Shown in pieces: positions 56,763 to 64,000 of a stretch of 64,000 nucleotides of DNA. Under the pieces are notes generated by a model that ran no database searches, was not told where the DNA came from, and was given only the letters and a program-made list of their open reading frames with translations. The first letter of the stretch is position 1, and every line of letters starts with the position of its first letter. The DNA lies in the NCBI RefSeq assembly GCF_010078235.1, contig NZ_JAABOS010000004.1:181816-245815 (forward strand), in the 5' to 3' direction. Source of the DNA: Cognatundibacterium crateris. Its GTDB lineage: Bacteria; Pseudomonadota; Gammaproteobacteria; Burkholderiales; Burkholderiaceae_D. Made by a program: the position numbers and the translations under genes.

Positions 56763-58070
56763 TTAATTAGTGCAAACTTGATTACGGCCGCCTTGCTTGG
56801 CCTGATACAGCATCGCATCCGCCTTCAGGAACAGTTCATTTTCTGTTTTGCACTCGGGGTAGTCGGCGATACCGCCGCTGAAGCTGAATTGGCGGAATTC
56901 TCCGGGTGTGACTTCAAACACCACTTTACCAAAGCTCTCACGCATGGCATCGAGCTTGCGTTTGCCTTCTTCACGTGAGCAATCCCAGAATACCATCACA
57001 AATTCTTCACCGCCGAAACGGCTCAGCAGATCACGTTCACCGAGTTGAGCGGACAAAACCAGGGAAAGGCGTTTGATCACGATATCGCCGAAGTAGTGAC
57101 CCCAGGTGTCATTGATGGTTTTGAATTTGTCGATATCGATAATGCCGTAAGCCAGCGATTTGTCTTCACGTCCGGCCCGTCGTATCCATTCCTGTGCTTT
57201 CTTTTGCAGACCAACCTTATTGAGTAAACCTGTAGCACGGTCTCGACTGATTAAATCTTTGCTGGCGCGGATTTTGTTGATACGGTTAATCAATAAGCGG
57301 GTCAATACATCGGCGTCACTGCTTTTTAGAATTTCGTCAAAGCCGCTGTCCAGTGCCTGACGTGATAAAGCGGATGTATTTTGGTGCTGCAGCATCACGA
57401 TTTCACGACCAATATCGAACTCTATGTTTTTCTTAAGTACGCGCACCAGTGCTTCAGTTTGCAAATAGTATTTTTCATCGATCAGCACGATATCGGGTTG
57501 CGCCTCTTTAACCTTGGTATGTAAAGAGCGTGCATCCTGATAATGAAGGAGCTCGATGTCATGCTGACTCAGCATCTGGGTATCGAACTGCGCGTCGTCA
57601 CCCAGATAGACGATAGTATTGGATTCACCGCGCTGCTGACGTGCAAAAATATTGAATAGCTTATCTACCAGCACTTCATTGCTGATTGGTTTTTCAGCGT
57701 AGGCGAGGCAGTTGCTGTCGACCAGCTTTTGCTGCAGCAGAAAACGCTCACCCTGTCTGACAGTTTGCAGGTAAATGTATTGTTGATGCGCGGGCAGCCT
57801 TTGCAGCAGATCGCTCAGAAACATGGTCTGGCGGCGTTGTTGCTGCATGTCGTCCTGCATGTTGTACAGCACGTCAAGATCAATCACAAACAGCGTGTGA
57901 CCCTCTGCATTTTCAACTGCGCTGACAAACTCCCGCATCTGGTCGAAAAACAGTATGTCGAAGTCATACTTGTGGGCGCTGAGCAGTAATTCATCTTTAT
58001 TGTCTTTGATGAAGAATGTTTGCGTCAAAAGCATCACTCTGTTTTTATATAACAATCCTGCTTCTGCCAT
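56763..58070 (-). CDS. Diguanylate cyclase (GGDEF) with response-regulator-like N-terminus
   Basis: A 435-residue cytoplasmic protein. The first ~265 residues look like two receiver-like domains (FVIDLDVLYN near 60; IVLIDEKYYLQ near 200, then an EILKSSD segment). Residues about 275-435 form a GGDEF domain with the catalytic GGEEF at 353-357 and the substrate loop DIDKFKTINDTWGHYFGD. The product-inhibition RxxD site is not present before GGEEF (GERDLLSRF). The last codons (NQVCTN, TAA) differ from the left fragment's NQGCAA, as expected if an insertion replaced the original 3' end while keeping the frame open. Confidence 0.9.
   Translation of the reverse strand: MAEAGLLYKNRVMLLTQTFFIKDNKDELLLSAHKYDFDILFFDQMREFVSAVENAEGHTLFVIDLDVLYNMQDDMQQQRRQTMFLSDLLQRLPAHQQYIYLQTVRQGERFLLQQKLVDSNCLAYAEKPISNEVLVDKLFNIFARQQRGESNTIVYLGDDAQFDTQMLSQHDIELLHYQDARSLHTKVKEAQPDIVLIDEKYYLQTEALVRVLKKNIEFDIGREIVMLQHQNTSALSRQALDSGFDEILKSSDADVLTRLLINRINKIRASKDLISRDRATGLLNKVGLQKKAQEWIRRAGREDKSLAYGIIDIDKFKTINDTWGHYFGDIVIKRLSLVLSAQLGERDLLSRFGGEEFVMVFWDCSREEGKRKLDAMRESFGKVVFEVTPGEFRQFSFSGGIADYPECKTENELFLKADAMLYQAKQGGRNQVCTN
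56778..56881. repeat. 104-bp direct repeat, right copy
   Basis: Lies within the 3' end of the intact GGDEF gene and matches 52331-52434 with three substitutions, all silent in the coding frame. Confidence 0.93.
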
Positions 58071-58416
58071 TACAACTCCGTTTTATCTGCTGATGCGGCC
58101 GCTAAGCTGCGATTTCTTCCTCGTAGAAGAAATTGAATGTTGCTGAAGGTAAATGAGATTCTAATGTTTTATCTCACTTGCTGGGAATAGAAAAGCAGAC
58201 TGTTTATGTTGAATGTTGTGTATTTGTTTGCAAATTACTTAGAAAAGTACTTCGGGCAGACAAATTCTGGTTCAAGCCTTTCCTATGCAAAGTATCGCAA
58301 TTGGTTTTGATGCAACATTTCAACTATGGAATGATCGATTTCCAGCCTGAAGCGCGGCGAGTGGCGGATTTCTATGCTACTTTTCCCATTCCACTTTTGG
58401 TCTGAACAGGTGCACC
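58071..58416. other. Intergenic region between divergent GGDEF and isochorismatase genes
   Basis: About 345 bp, AT-rich in its left half. A weak TTGATG-N17-AATGAT pair near 58308-58336 might serve the isochorismatase gene. A 75-codon plus-strand frame has no ribosome-binding site or motif and is not accepted as a gene. Confidence 0.35.
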
Positions 58417-58956
58417 ATGCGTTCTGCTTTGCTGATCATAGATGTACAACGTGCTTTATTTGATGATGCGCCGCGCCCGTTTGAGGCCGATCTGGTGGTG
58501 GAGCGTATTAATGCGCTGGCAACCAAAGCCCGTCATGCCGGAATCCCGGTGGTGTTTGTACAGCACGAAACGAAAGCGGGAAATTTACGTTTTGGCAGCG
58601 ATGGCTGGCAATTGGAGCAGGGACTAATGCTGGAGGATGGTGATACTGTCTTGCGCAAAACCACGCCTGATTCATTTTTGCATACCGAACTCAGCAGCCT
58701 GCTGGCGTTATGGGAAGTCGAACAACTGGTCATCTGTGGCTACGCATCCGAGTTTTGCGTCGATACCACCACACGCCGTGCTGCTGCATTAGGCTACCCG
58801 GTTACGCTGGTGTCCGATGCACATACCACGCATGACAAGGCCCATGCGAGTGCTGCGGAAATCCGGCGTCATCATAATATGACTTTGCCGGACATCAGCA
58901 GCTTTGGCGTGACCATACAGACGCTGCCATCTGCGCAGGTGGAGTTTGCGCTGTGA
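58417..58956 (+). CDS. Isochorismatase-family cysteine hydrolase
   Basis: A 179-residue hydrolase of the isochorismatase/nicotinamidase superfamily. The catalytic triad is visible: Asp in LLIIDVQRALF (D9), Lys in VLRKTTPDSFLHT (about 86) and Cys in CGYASEFCVDTTTRRAA (about 115). The cis-peptide region precedes the cysteine. Members cleave amides or enol ethers of small molecules, and the actual substrate is not evident. It is convergent with the sulfate-binding-protein gene. Confidence 0.87.
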   Translation: MRSALLIIDVQRALFDDAPRPFEADLVVERINALATKARHAGIPVVFVQHETKAGNLRFGSDGWQLEQGLMLEDGDTVLRKTTPDSFLHTELSSLLALWEVEQLVICGYASEFCVDTTTRRAAALGYPVTLVSDAHTTHDKAHASAAEIRRHHNMTLPDISSFGVTIQTLPSAQVEFAL

Positions 58957-58965
58957 GTGTGATGC

Positions 58966-60000
58966 TTAGCGTTTGCTTTGATACAGTTTGTCAAACTCAG
59001 CGCCATCATCGAAATGCTTTTTCTGCGCTTGCTTCCAGCCACCAAATACTTCATCGATGGTGAACAGTGTCACCGGCTTGAAGTTGGCCGCATGTTTTTG
59101 AAAAGCAGCTTCAGAACGCGGGCGGAAGAAATGCCTGGCGATGATTTCCTGCGCAGGCTCAGAGTACAGGTATTGCAGATACGCAGTCGCGGTTTTTCGG
59201 GTGCCTAATTTGTCAGCCACCTTATCCACTACGGCCACTGGCGATTCTGCCAGGATAGAAATTTTCGGATAAACCACTTCATACTGATTGCCGAATTCCT
59301 GTTTAGCGAGCTGGACTTCGTTTTCAAACGTGACCAGCACATCGCCGATTTCTCTTTGGGTAAAGGTGGTCGTGGCACCGCGTCCACCCGCATCAAGTAC
59401 CGGTACGTTTTTGAAAATCTTATCGACCAGAGCACGCGCCTGTGCCTCATTGCCACCCGCTTTAATCACCGAGCCCCAGGCCGCCAGATAGCTGTAACGT
59501 CCATTGCCCGAGGTCTTAGGATTAGGAATAATGACTTTTACGCCCGGCTTGCCCAGATCTTCCCAGCTTTTGATCTGCAAAGGATTTCCTTTGCGGGTCA
59601 GGAATACCATAGTGGAATAAAACGGCGCGGCATTATTTGGAAAAGCTTTAGACCAGGTGGCTGGTATCAGGCCTTTTTCAGCCAGGATATCAATATCATT
59701 GGCCTGATTCATGGTGACGACTGAGGCTTCCAGTCCATCGATGACCGAGCGCGCCTGCTTGCTGGAGCCGCCATGGGATTGGTTGATGGACGCAGTCTCA
59801 CCGGTTTTCTTTTTCCAATCGGCCACGAAAGCGGGATTGATATCCTTGAACAATTCACGCGTTACGTCGTAAGACGCGTTCAATATGCTGCTGTTGGCGT
59901 AGGCAGATGGCAGGCCACTCAGGGCTTGCAAACCAAGTAAAGTGAATAGCGCCAGCGTGCGTCGACGAGCGTTGGATGCGGTGGAAACAGATGTCTTCAT
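58966..60000 (-). CDS. Sulfate ABC transporter periplasmic binding protein
   Basis: A 344-residue periplasmic binding protein of the Sbp/CysP family. It has a signal peptide (RRRTLALFTLLGLQALSGL, cleaved around SAYA-NSS). Family signatures are ILNASYDVTRELFKDINPAF (about 39-58) and INQSHGGSSKQARSVIDGLE (about 73-92), whose serine and glycine contact the sulfate, and GNGRYSYLAAWG. AGGAG precedes the ATG. The permease and ATPase genes (cysTWA) are not adjacent, so this is an orphan binding protein, perhaps sharing a transporter elsewhere. Confidence 0.94.
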   Translation of the reverse strand: MKTSVSTASNARRRTLALFTLLGLQALSGLPSAYANSSILNASYDVTRELFKDINPAFVADWKKKTGETASINQSHGGSSKQARSVIDGLEASVVTMNQANDIDILAEKGLIPATWSKAFPNNAAPFYSTMVFLTRKGNPLQIKSWEDLGKPGVKVIIPNPKTSGNGRYSYLAAWGSVIKAGGNEAQARALVDKIFKNVPVLDAGGRGATTTFTQREIGDVLVTFENEVQLAKQEFGNQYEVVYPKISILAESPVAVVDKVADKLGTRKTATAYLQYLYSEPAQEIIARHFFRPRSEAAFQKHAANFKPVTLFTIDEVFGGWKQAQKKHFDDGAEFDKLYQSKR

Positions 60001-60064
60001 GGAATCTCCTGATTGAAGCCCTCATCTTGCACAGTTTCTGCGGGCAAAGGAAATACAGACTTTT

Positions 60065-60076
60065 TCTATGCATAGA
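60065..60076. promoter_or_regulatory. Palindrome upstream of the sulfate-binding-protein gene
   Basis: TCTATGCATAGA, a perfect 12-bp palindrome 65 bp upstream of the start, with a further CTATGA at 60085-60090. The position would suit an operator, for example of a CysB/Cbl-type LysR regulator of sulfur genes, but the motif itself is not one I can assign. Confidence 0.3.
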
Positions 60077-60263
60077 TGATTTTGCTATGAAGCGCGGATT
60101 GCGCATAAACACATGCGAAAAAAGTCTGCTTCGTCTGCCTGCAATGTTTGTTAAACTGCAGTTTTTCTTTCATCCGAATGATTCAAGCAACAGCGCAGTG
60201 TCGGCTTGTCCGCTCAGCTGCACATGGCCTTGTTTGCAGTCGTTCATTTCAGATATGGCTGGT

Positions 60264-61832
60264 ATGAAAACACTCTCTGCTTTTTCCCTGAAATGCCTGA
60301 TGGGCTTGATGGTGGCGGCTTCGGTTCCGCTTGCGCATGCGGCCAACCCTGGCGCGAGCGCCTCTGCCCATGCGGCAGCTGGTGGTATAGACTGGCGCAA
60401 AGACAATAATGTAGAGGCGGCATTTGCCCAGGCCAAGGCCAGCAAAAAGCCCTTATTCCTGTACTGGGGCGCAGTCTGGTGCCCGCCTTGCAATCAGGTC
60501 AAGGCAACCATCTTTAATCGTCAGGAATTCATCGATAAGTCACGCCACTTTATTCCTGTGTATCTGGATGGCGATAGTCCTGGTGCGCAAAAATTTGCAG
60601 CCCAGTTCAAAGTCCGCGGCTACCCAACCATGATTTTGTTTAAGCCGGATGGTACGGAAATTACCCGCCTGCCGGGCGAGGTTGATTCTGAACGCTATTT
60701 GCAAGTGTTGACCCTGGCACTGAATACCTCAGCATCTGTGGCTGATACGCTCAAGCTGGCGCTGGCTGGTGGTAAGGGCTTGAAAGAAGATGACTGGAGT
60801 TTGCTGGCGGATTACTCCTGGGATGATCCTGAACAAAAACTGGTTGCGCCTAAAGAGCTGGCGACGACTTTGGTCAAGCTCGCGGAAGTTGCACCGGCCG
60901 GACTGGCTGCAACCCGGATTTATCTGAAGTCCTTGTTTGTGATCGCCAATAGCAAGCCTGGCAGCAGCGTGCCGACTCCGGATAAGGCGCAGGCGGCCGA
61001 GCGTCTGATTAAGGCACTTAGTGACAGTAAGGTGGCGCGCGATAACCTTGATCTGCTTGCAGGCTCTGCGGCTGCACTGACTGAGTATCTGACGGCAGCG
61101 AAGTCGACTCAGCGTACGACCTTGGTGCAGGCCTGGAATGGCGCGCTGGTCAAACTGGCCGATGATGCAAGTATTTCCAAAACTGACCGTCTGGGGGCGG
61201 TGATTGCACAGGTTGATCTGGCTAAGCTGGATGGCGGAAAACCATCGGCTTCATTCCAAAAAGAAGTGCAGAAACGCGTAGCGCAGATAGAGCAGGCCAC
61301 CACAGACTCTTATGAGCGTCAGTCGGTAGTCAGCTCTGCTGCCTATGCCTTGGGGAATGTCGGTCTGTTGGATGATTCGGATACGTTGCTGAAAGCGGAA
61401 CTCAAACGCTCGCATTCGCCGTATTACTTCATGTCGACGCTAGGCTCTAACGCGAAGAAACGCGGCGACAATGCAGCTGCTATTAACTGGTATGAGCAAG
61501 CCTACAATGCGTCGAAAGGACCTGCTACCCGTTTGCAATGGGGCTCCAATTATGTGGCGAGTCTGGTCGACCTGGCACCAGGTGACGATGCCAGAATACA
61601 AAAAGCAGTGAGCGGTGTGTTTGATGAAGTCGCGAAAACGGAAAATGCGTTTTACGAACGTAATCGCGCCTATCTGGAAAAACTGGGTAAGAAACTGCAG
61701 GACTGGAATAAGGATGGTAAACACCAGCAGACTTTCCAGAAAGTGCATGCGCAACTGGACGGTATTTGCGCCAAGTTGCCAGCCAATGATACGCAGAAAG
61801 CCACTTGTCAGAATTTGCTGAATAAATCCTGA
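60264..61832 (+). CDS. Exported thioredoxin-family protein with long C-terminal helical domain
   Basis: A 522-residue protein with signal peptide MKTLSAFSLKCLMGLMVAAS (cleavage after AHA). A thioredoxin fold at about 45-150 has the active site VWCPPC (residues 71-76) and the cis-proline in RGYPTMILFKPDG. The remaining ~370 residues are alanine-rich and probably helical repeats, with a pair of cysteines near the C-terminus (ICAKLP and ATCQNLL). That is far longer than ordinary thioredoxins. It is probably periplasmic thiol chemistry; the partner is unknown. ATG 60255 in the same frame is an alternative start. Confidence 0.82.
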   Translation: MKTLSAFSLKCLMGLMVAASVPLAHAANPGASASAHAAAGGIDWRKDNNVEAAFAQAKASKKPLFLYWGAVWCPPCNQVKATIFNRQEFIDKSRHFIPVYLDGDSPGAQKFAAQFKVRGYPTMILFKPDGTEITRLPGEVDSERYLQVLTLALNTSASVADTLKLALAGGKGLKEDDWSLLADYSWDDPEQKLVAPKELATTLVKLAEVAPAGLAATRIYLKSLFVIANSKPGSSVPTPDKAQAAERLIKALSDSKVARDNLDLLAGSAAALTEYLTAAKSTQRTTLVQAWNGALVKLADDASISKTDRLGAVIAQVDLAKLDGGKPSASFQKEVQKRVAQIEQATTDSYERQSVVSSAAYALGNVGLLDDSDTLLKAELKRSHSPYYFMSTLGSNAKKRGDNAAAINWYEQAYNASKGPATRLQWGSNYVASLVDLAPGDDARIQKAVSGVFDEVAKTENAFYERNRAYLEKLGKKLQDWNKDGKHQQTFQKVHAQLDGICAKLPANDTQKATCQNLLNKS

Positions 61833-61850
61833 TCCAATTCCGGCTATTCT

Positions 61851-61880
61851 AAAAAAGCGACTCTGCGAGTCGCTTTTTTT
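61851..61880 (+). terminator. Intrinsic terminator after the thioredoxin-like gene
   Basis: GCGACTC (61857-61863), loop TGC, GAGTCGC (61867-61873), then seven T. Confidence 0.93.
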
Positions 61881-61929
61881 ATATCGGTATGCCGGTTCAA
61901 GGCAGGGCTTAAAATTCCTTTATATTTTA

Positions 61930-61958
61930 TTGAATATAAGCAAGTGAATTTATATGAT
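61930..61958 (+). promoter_or_regulatory. Sigma-70 promoter of metNIQ
   Basis: TTGAAT (61930-61935), 17-bp spacer, TATGAT (61953-61958), about 60 bp before the metN start. The leader is too short for a known SAM riboswitch, and none was recognised. Confidence 0.75.
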
Positions 61959-62017
61959 TGGTAGTGATGTTGTGAGCCCAGTAAAATACCAGTTCGATAG
62001 CAAGATGGGCAGTAAGT

Positions 62018-63058
62018 GTGATACAGATTTCTCAGTTAGAAAAAAACTACATCGTTAAAGGTCAGGCCGTGCAGGCACTGAGCAATGTCAGCCTGACGAT
62101 AGAACAAGCCAGTATTTTTGGCATTATTGGTCGCTCCGGTGCGGGTAAGAGCACACTGCTGCGCACCTTGAACTTACTCGAACGTCCGAGTGCCGGTCAG
62201 ATCCTGTTTGAAGGCGAGGACATCACCCGCTACGACCAGACTCAGTTGCTCAAATTACGGCAACGGGTAGGCATGGTGTTTCAGCACTTTAATTTGCTGA
62301 ATGCAAAAACCATCGCTGAAAATATCGCTTTTCCGTTGATCCTGAGTGGTAATACCAACGCGCAGCAACGCCGTGAACGCGTGAATGAATTGCTGGAGCT
62401 GGTTGGCTTGCAAGAGCATGGACACAAATACCCATCGCAGTTGTCAGGCGGCCAGAAGCAGCGCGTCGGCATAGCGCGCGCCTTGGCCAATTATCCCCAC
62501 TTGCTGCTATGTGACGAAGCGACCTCAGCACTCGATCCTGAAACCACGCAGTCGATACTGCGCTTACTGTCCGATATCAATCAAAAGCTGGGTCTGACCA
62601 TCGTTCTGATTACCCACGAAATGCAAGTGATACGCTCTATCTGCGATCAGGTCGCCGTCATCGAGGGCGGCGAGATCGTTGAGCAGGGCGCAGTGGCCGA
62701 TGTTTTCCTGCATCCCAAACACAGCGTGACGCAAAAACTGGTCGCAGAGCATCAGGCTTTCGATCTTGATCAGCTGCCGCAATGGAATACCGCTACCGGT
62801 AGCCAGCTGTTACGTCTGACCTATGTCGGTAATGCTGCACATGAACCGATACTGAGCCGTATCGCGGCCCAGACGCAGGCCGAAATCACAATTTTGCAAG
62901 GTACGATCTCGCGCGTGAAGCAGACCCCGTATGGACAACTGATCGTCGCGCTTAATGCGAGTGCGGCTGAGAGCGCGAAAGTGCTGCAATTATTACGTGA
63001 GATGGATGTCACGGTGGATGTGCTGCCTTCTGGTCAGGCACTGGCGGAAGGAGAGTAA
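62018..63058 (+). CDS. metN: Methionine ABC transporter ATP-binding protein
   Basis: ATPase of the MetNIQ D-/L-methionine importer, 346 residues. Walker A GRSGAGKST (about 38-46), signature QLSGGQKQRVGIARAL (about 140-155), Walker B HLLLCDEATSALDPE, and a C-terminal NIL domain (about 265-346) that senses internal methionine and inhibits transport. The start is GTG 62018. metI follows two bases later and metQ 25 bp after that. Confidence 0.95.
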   Translation: MIQISQLEKNYIVKGQAVQALSNVSLTIEQASIFGIIGRSGAGKSTLLRTLNLLERPSAGQILFEGEDITRYDQTQLLKLRQRVGMVFQHFNLLNAKTIAENIAFPLILSGNTNAQQRRERVNELLELVGLQEHGHKYPSQLSGGQKQRVGIARALANYPHLLLCDEATSALDPETTQSILRLLSDINQKLGLTIVLITHEMQVIRSICDQVAVIEGGEIVEQGAVADVFLHPKHSVTQKLVAEHQAFDLDQLPQWNTATGSQLLRLTYVGNAAHEPILSRIAAQTQAEITILQGTISRVKQTPYGQLIVALNASAAESAKVLQLLREMDVTVDVLPSGQALAEGE

Positions 63059-63060
63059 AC

Positions 63061-63720
63061 ATGGATTTTTCAAATATTGATTGGGCTGATATCGCCCAGG
63101 CTACGCTGGATACACTGACCATGACCGGCTTCTCGCTGTTCTTCACGGTCTTGCTCGGTTTACCGCTCGGTATTTTGTTATTCGTGACGGGTAAGAATCA
63201 ATTGCTGGAGCAGCGCGGTGTGTACGCTTTGCTGTCAGTAGTGGTGAATATCCTGCGCTCTGTGCCTTTCATCATTTTGCTGATCGTGCTGATTCCTTTC
63301 ACCTTGCTGCTGGTCGGGACTTCATTGGGCGTCGCGGGCACCATCCCGCCGCTGGTGATCGGTACCACACCGTTTTTCGCACGTCTGGTCGAGAACGTAT
63401 TGCGCGAAGTGGATCGCGGCATCATCGAAGCCTGTCAGGCCATGGGTGCACGCAACTGGCAAATTATCTGGCATGCCTTATTGCCGGAAGCTTTGCCGGG
63501 TCTGATTGCAGCCGGTACTGTCACTACCATTGCGCTGGTGTCGTATGCCGCGATGTCGGGTGTGATTGGCGGCGGCGGTCTCGGTGATCTGGCGCTGCGC
63601 TACGGATATCAACGGTTTCAGACGGATGTGATGGTCGTCACCGTACTGATACTGATTTTGTTGGTTCAGGTGTTGCAATGGGCAGGAGACAAACTGGTAT
63701 TGCGCTTTACACGTCATTAA
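63061..63720 (+). CDS. metI: Methionine ABC transporter permease
   Basis: Membrane permease with about five helices, 219 residues. The coupling-helix motif is seen in VDRGIIEACQAMGARNWQII (about 118-137), followed by ALLPEALPGLIAAGT. AAGGAGAG spans the metN stop, supporting coupling. Confidence 0.96.
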   Translation: MDFSNIDWADIAQATLDTLTMTGFSLFFTVLLGLPLGILLFVTGKNQLLEQRGVYALLSVVVNILRSVPFIILLIVLIPFTLLLVGTSLGVAGTIPPLVIGTTPFFARLVENVLREVDRGIIEACQAMGARNWQIIWHALLPEALPGLIAAGTVTTIALVSYAAMSGVIGGGGLGDLALRYGYQRFQTDVMVVTVLILILLVQVLQWAGDKLVLRFTRH

Positions 63721-63745
63721 TGTTGTTTAACTTATTGGAGTATTT

Positions 63746-64000
63746 ATGATTTCACGTATTTCCCATCAATTACGTCGCGTTGCCGCTGCCAGCGCTTATG
63801 CCGTGTTGTTCGCAGGTTCTGCCATGGCAGCAGATACCCTGAGCATTGCTGCGACACCGGTGCCGCATGCAGAGATTCTCGAATTCATTAAGCCGCAGCT
63901 GGCCAAAGAAGGCGTGGATCTCAAAATCAAAGTGTTCACCGACTATGTGCAGCCTGCAGTGCAAGTCAATGAAAAGCATTTGGATGGCAATTTCTTCCTG
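63746..64000 (+). CDS. metQ: Methionine-binding protein MetQ, N-terminal part
   Basis: The first 85 residues of the periplasmic methionine-binding protein; the gene runs past the window end. The signal peptide MISRISHQLRRVAAASAYAV ends in SAMA before ADTLSIAATPVPHAEILEFI, the conserved NlpA-family start. No lipobox cysteine is present, so unlike the E. coli lipoprotein it appears to be freely periplasmic. TTGGAG precedes the ATG. Confidence 0.92.
   Translation, partial: MISRISHQLRRVAAASAYAVLFAGSAMAADTLSIAATPVPHAEILEFIKPQLAKEGVDLKIKVFTDYVQPAVQVNEKHLDGNFFL

Noticed and set aside
52435..56777. Insertion sequence or integrase in the accessory segment
   Set aside because: No transposase or integrase frame and no terminal inverted repeats were found; only the long direct repeats support insertion.
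58178..58405. 75-codon frame upstream of the isochorismatase gene
   Set aside because: No ribosome-binding site, cysteine-rich random composition and no recognisable family; more likely promoter DNA.
61959..62017. SAM riboswitch before metN
   Set aside because: The predicted leader is only about 60 nt and shows none of the conserved SAM-riboswitch segments.
52098..64000. CRISPR array or phage genes in the accessory region
   Set aside because: No regularly spaced short repeats, Cas proteins or phage structural genes are present.

Overview
The window looks like chromosomal DNA of a betaproteobacterium, most likely Burkholderiales/Oxalobacteraceae (an Undibacterium-, Herminiimonas- or Janthinobacterium-like genome). 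This rests on gene order (tpiA-secG-tRNA-Leu-nuoA..N-DUF2818; thrS-infC-rpmI-rplT-pheS-pheT-ihfA-merR), on protein sequence style and on moderate GC. No taxonomic search was possible.

Layout. 1-3.4 kb: end of a SIMPL-domain protein, pssA, then leuA behind a newly recognised leucine-rich leader peptide. 3.4-8.6 kb: rpsO, pnp, a quinone oxidoreductase, tpiA, secG. 8.8-24 kb: tRNA-Leu(GAG), the complete 14-gene complex I operon nuoA-N, a DUF2818 membrane protein and a Nudix hydrolase. 24.6-34.7 kb: fatty-acid and ketone-body metabolism (ETF-ubiquinone oxidoreductase, an SDR and hotdog thioesterase pair, a PAS-LuxR regulator, scoAB, bdhA), then an alpha/beta hydrolase, RidA and a monofunctional-type RelA. 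34.8-43 kb: tRNA-Val(GAC) and the translation operon from thrS to ihfA and a MerR regulator; infC starts with AUA. 43-52 kb: a chemotaxis receptor, three identical tandem tRNA-Asn genes, an aromatic/aspartate aminotransferase, uvrB and an S9 peptidase. 58.4-64 kb: isochorismatase-like hydrolase, sulfate-binding protein, a large thioredoxin-like protein and metNIQ.

The most unusual part is 52.3-56.9 kb. A 104-bp near-perfect direct repeat of the 3' end of a diguanylate-cyclase gene brackets an accessory segment. The segment has the arrangement of the Pseudomonas lasR-rsaL-lasI quorum-sensing locus: an intact LuxR-type acyl-homoserine-lactone receptor, a convergent RsaL-like repressor with an apparent frameshift, a perfect CT-N12-AG lux/las-type box, and an acyl-homoserine-lactone synthase gene ruined by internal deletions. 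A TonB-dependent receptor follows, with the same lux half-site exactly 70 nt before its start codon. The picture is a horizontally acquired quorum-sensing cassette whose signal synthase has decayed, leaving a receptor that may listen to foreign signals and control an outer-membrane transporter.

The rest is mostly housekeeping. It carries several well-defined promoters and terminators, intercistronic hairpins inside the nuo operon, and probable RNA-level control sites before leuA, rpsO, rpmI and pheS.
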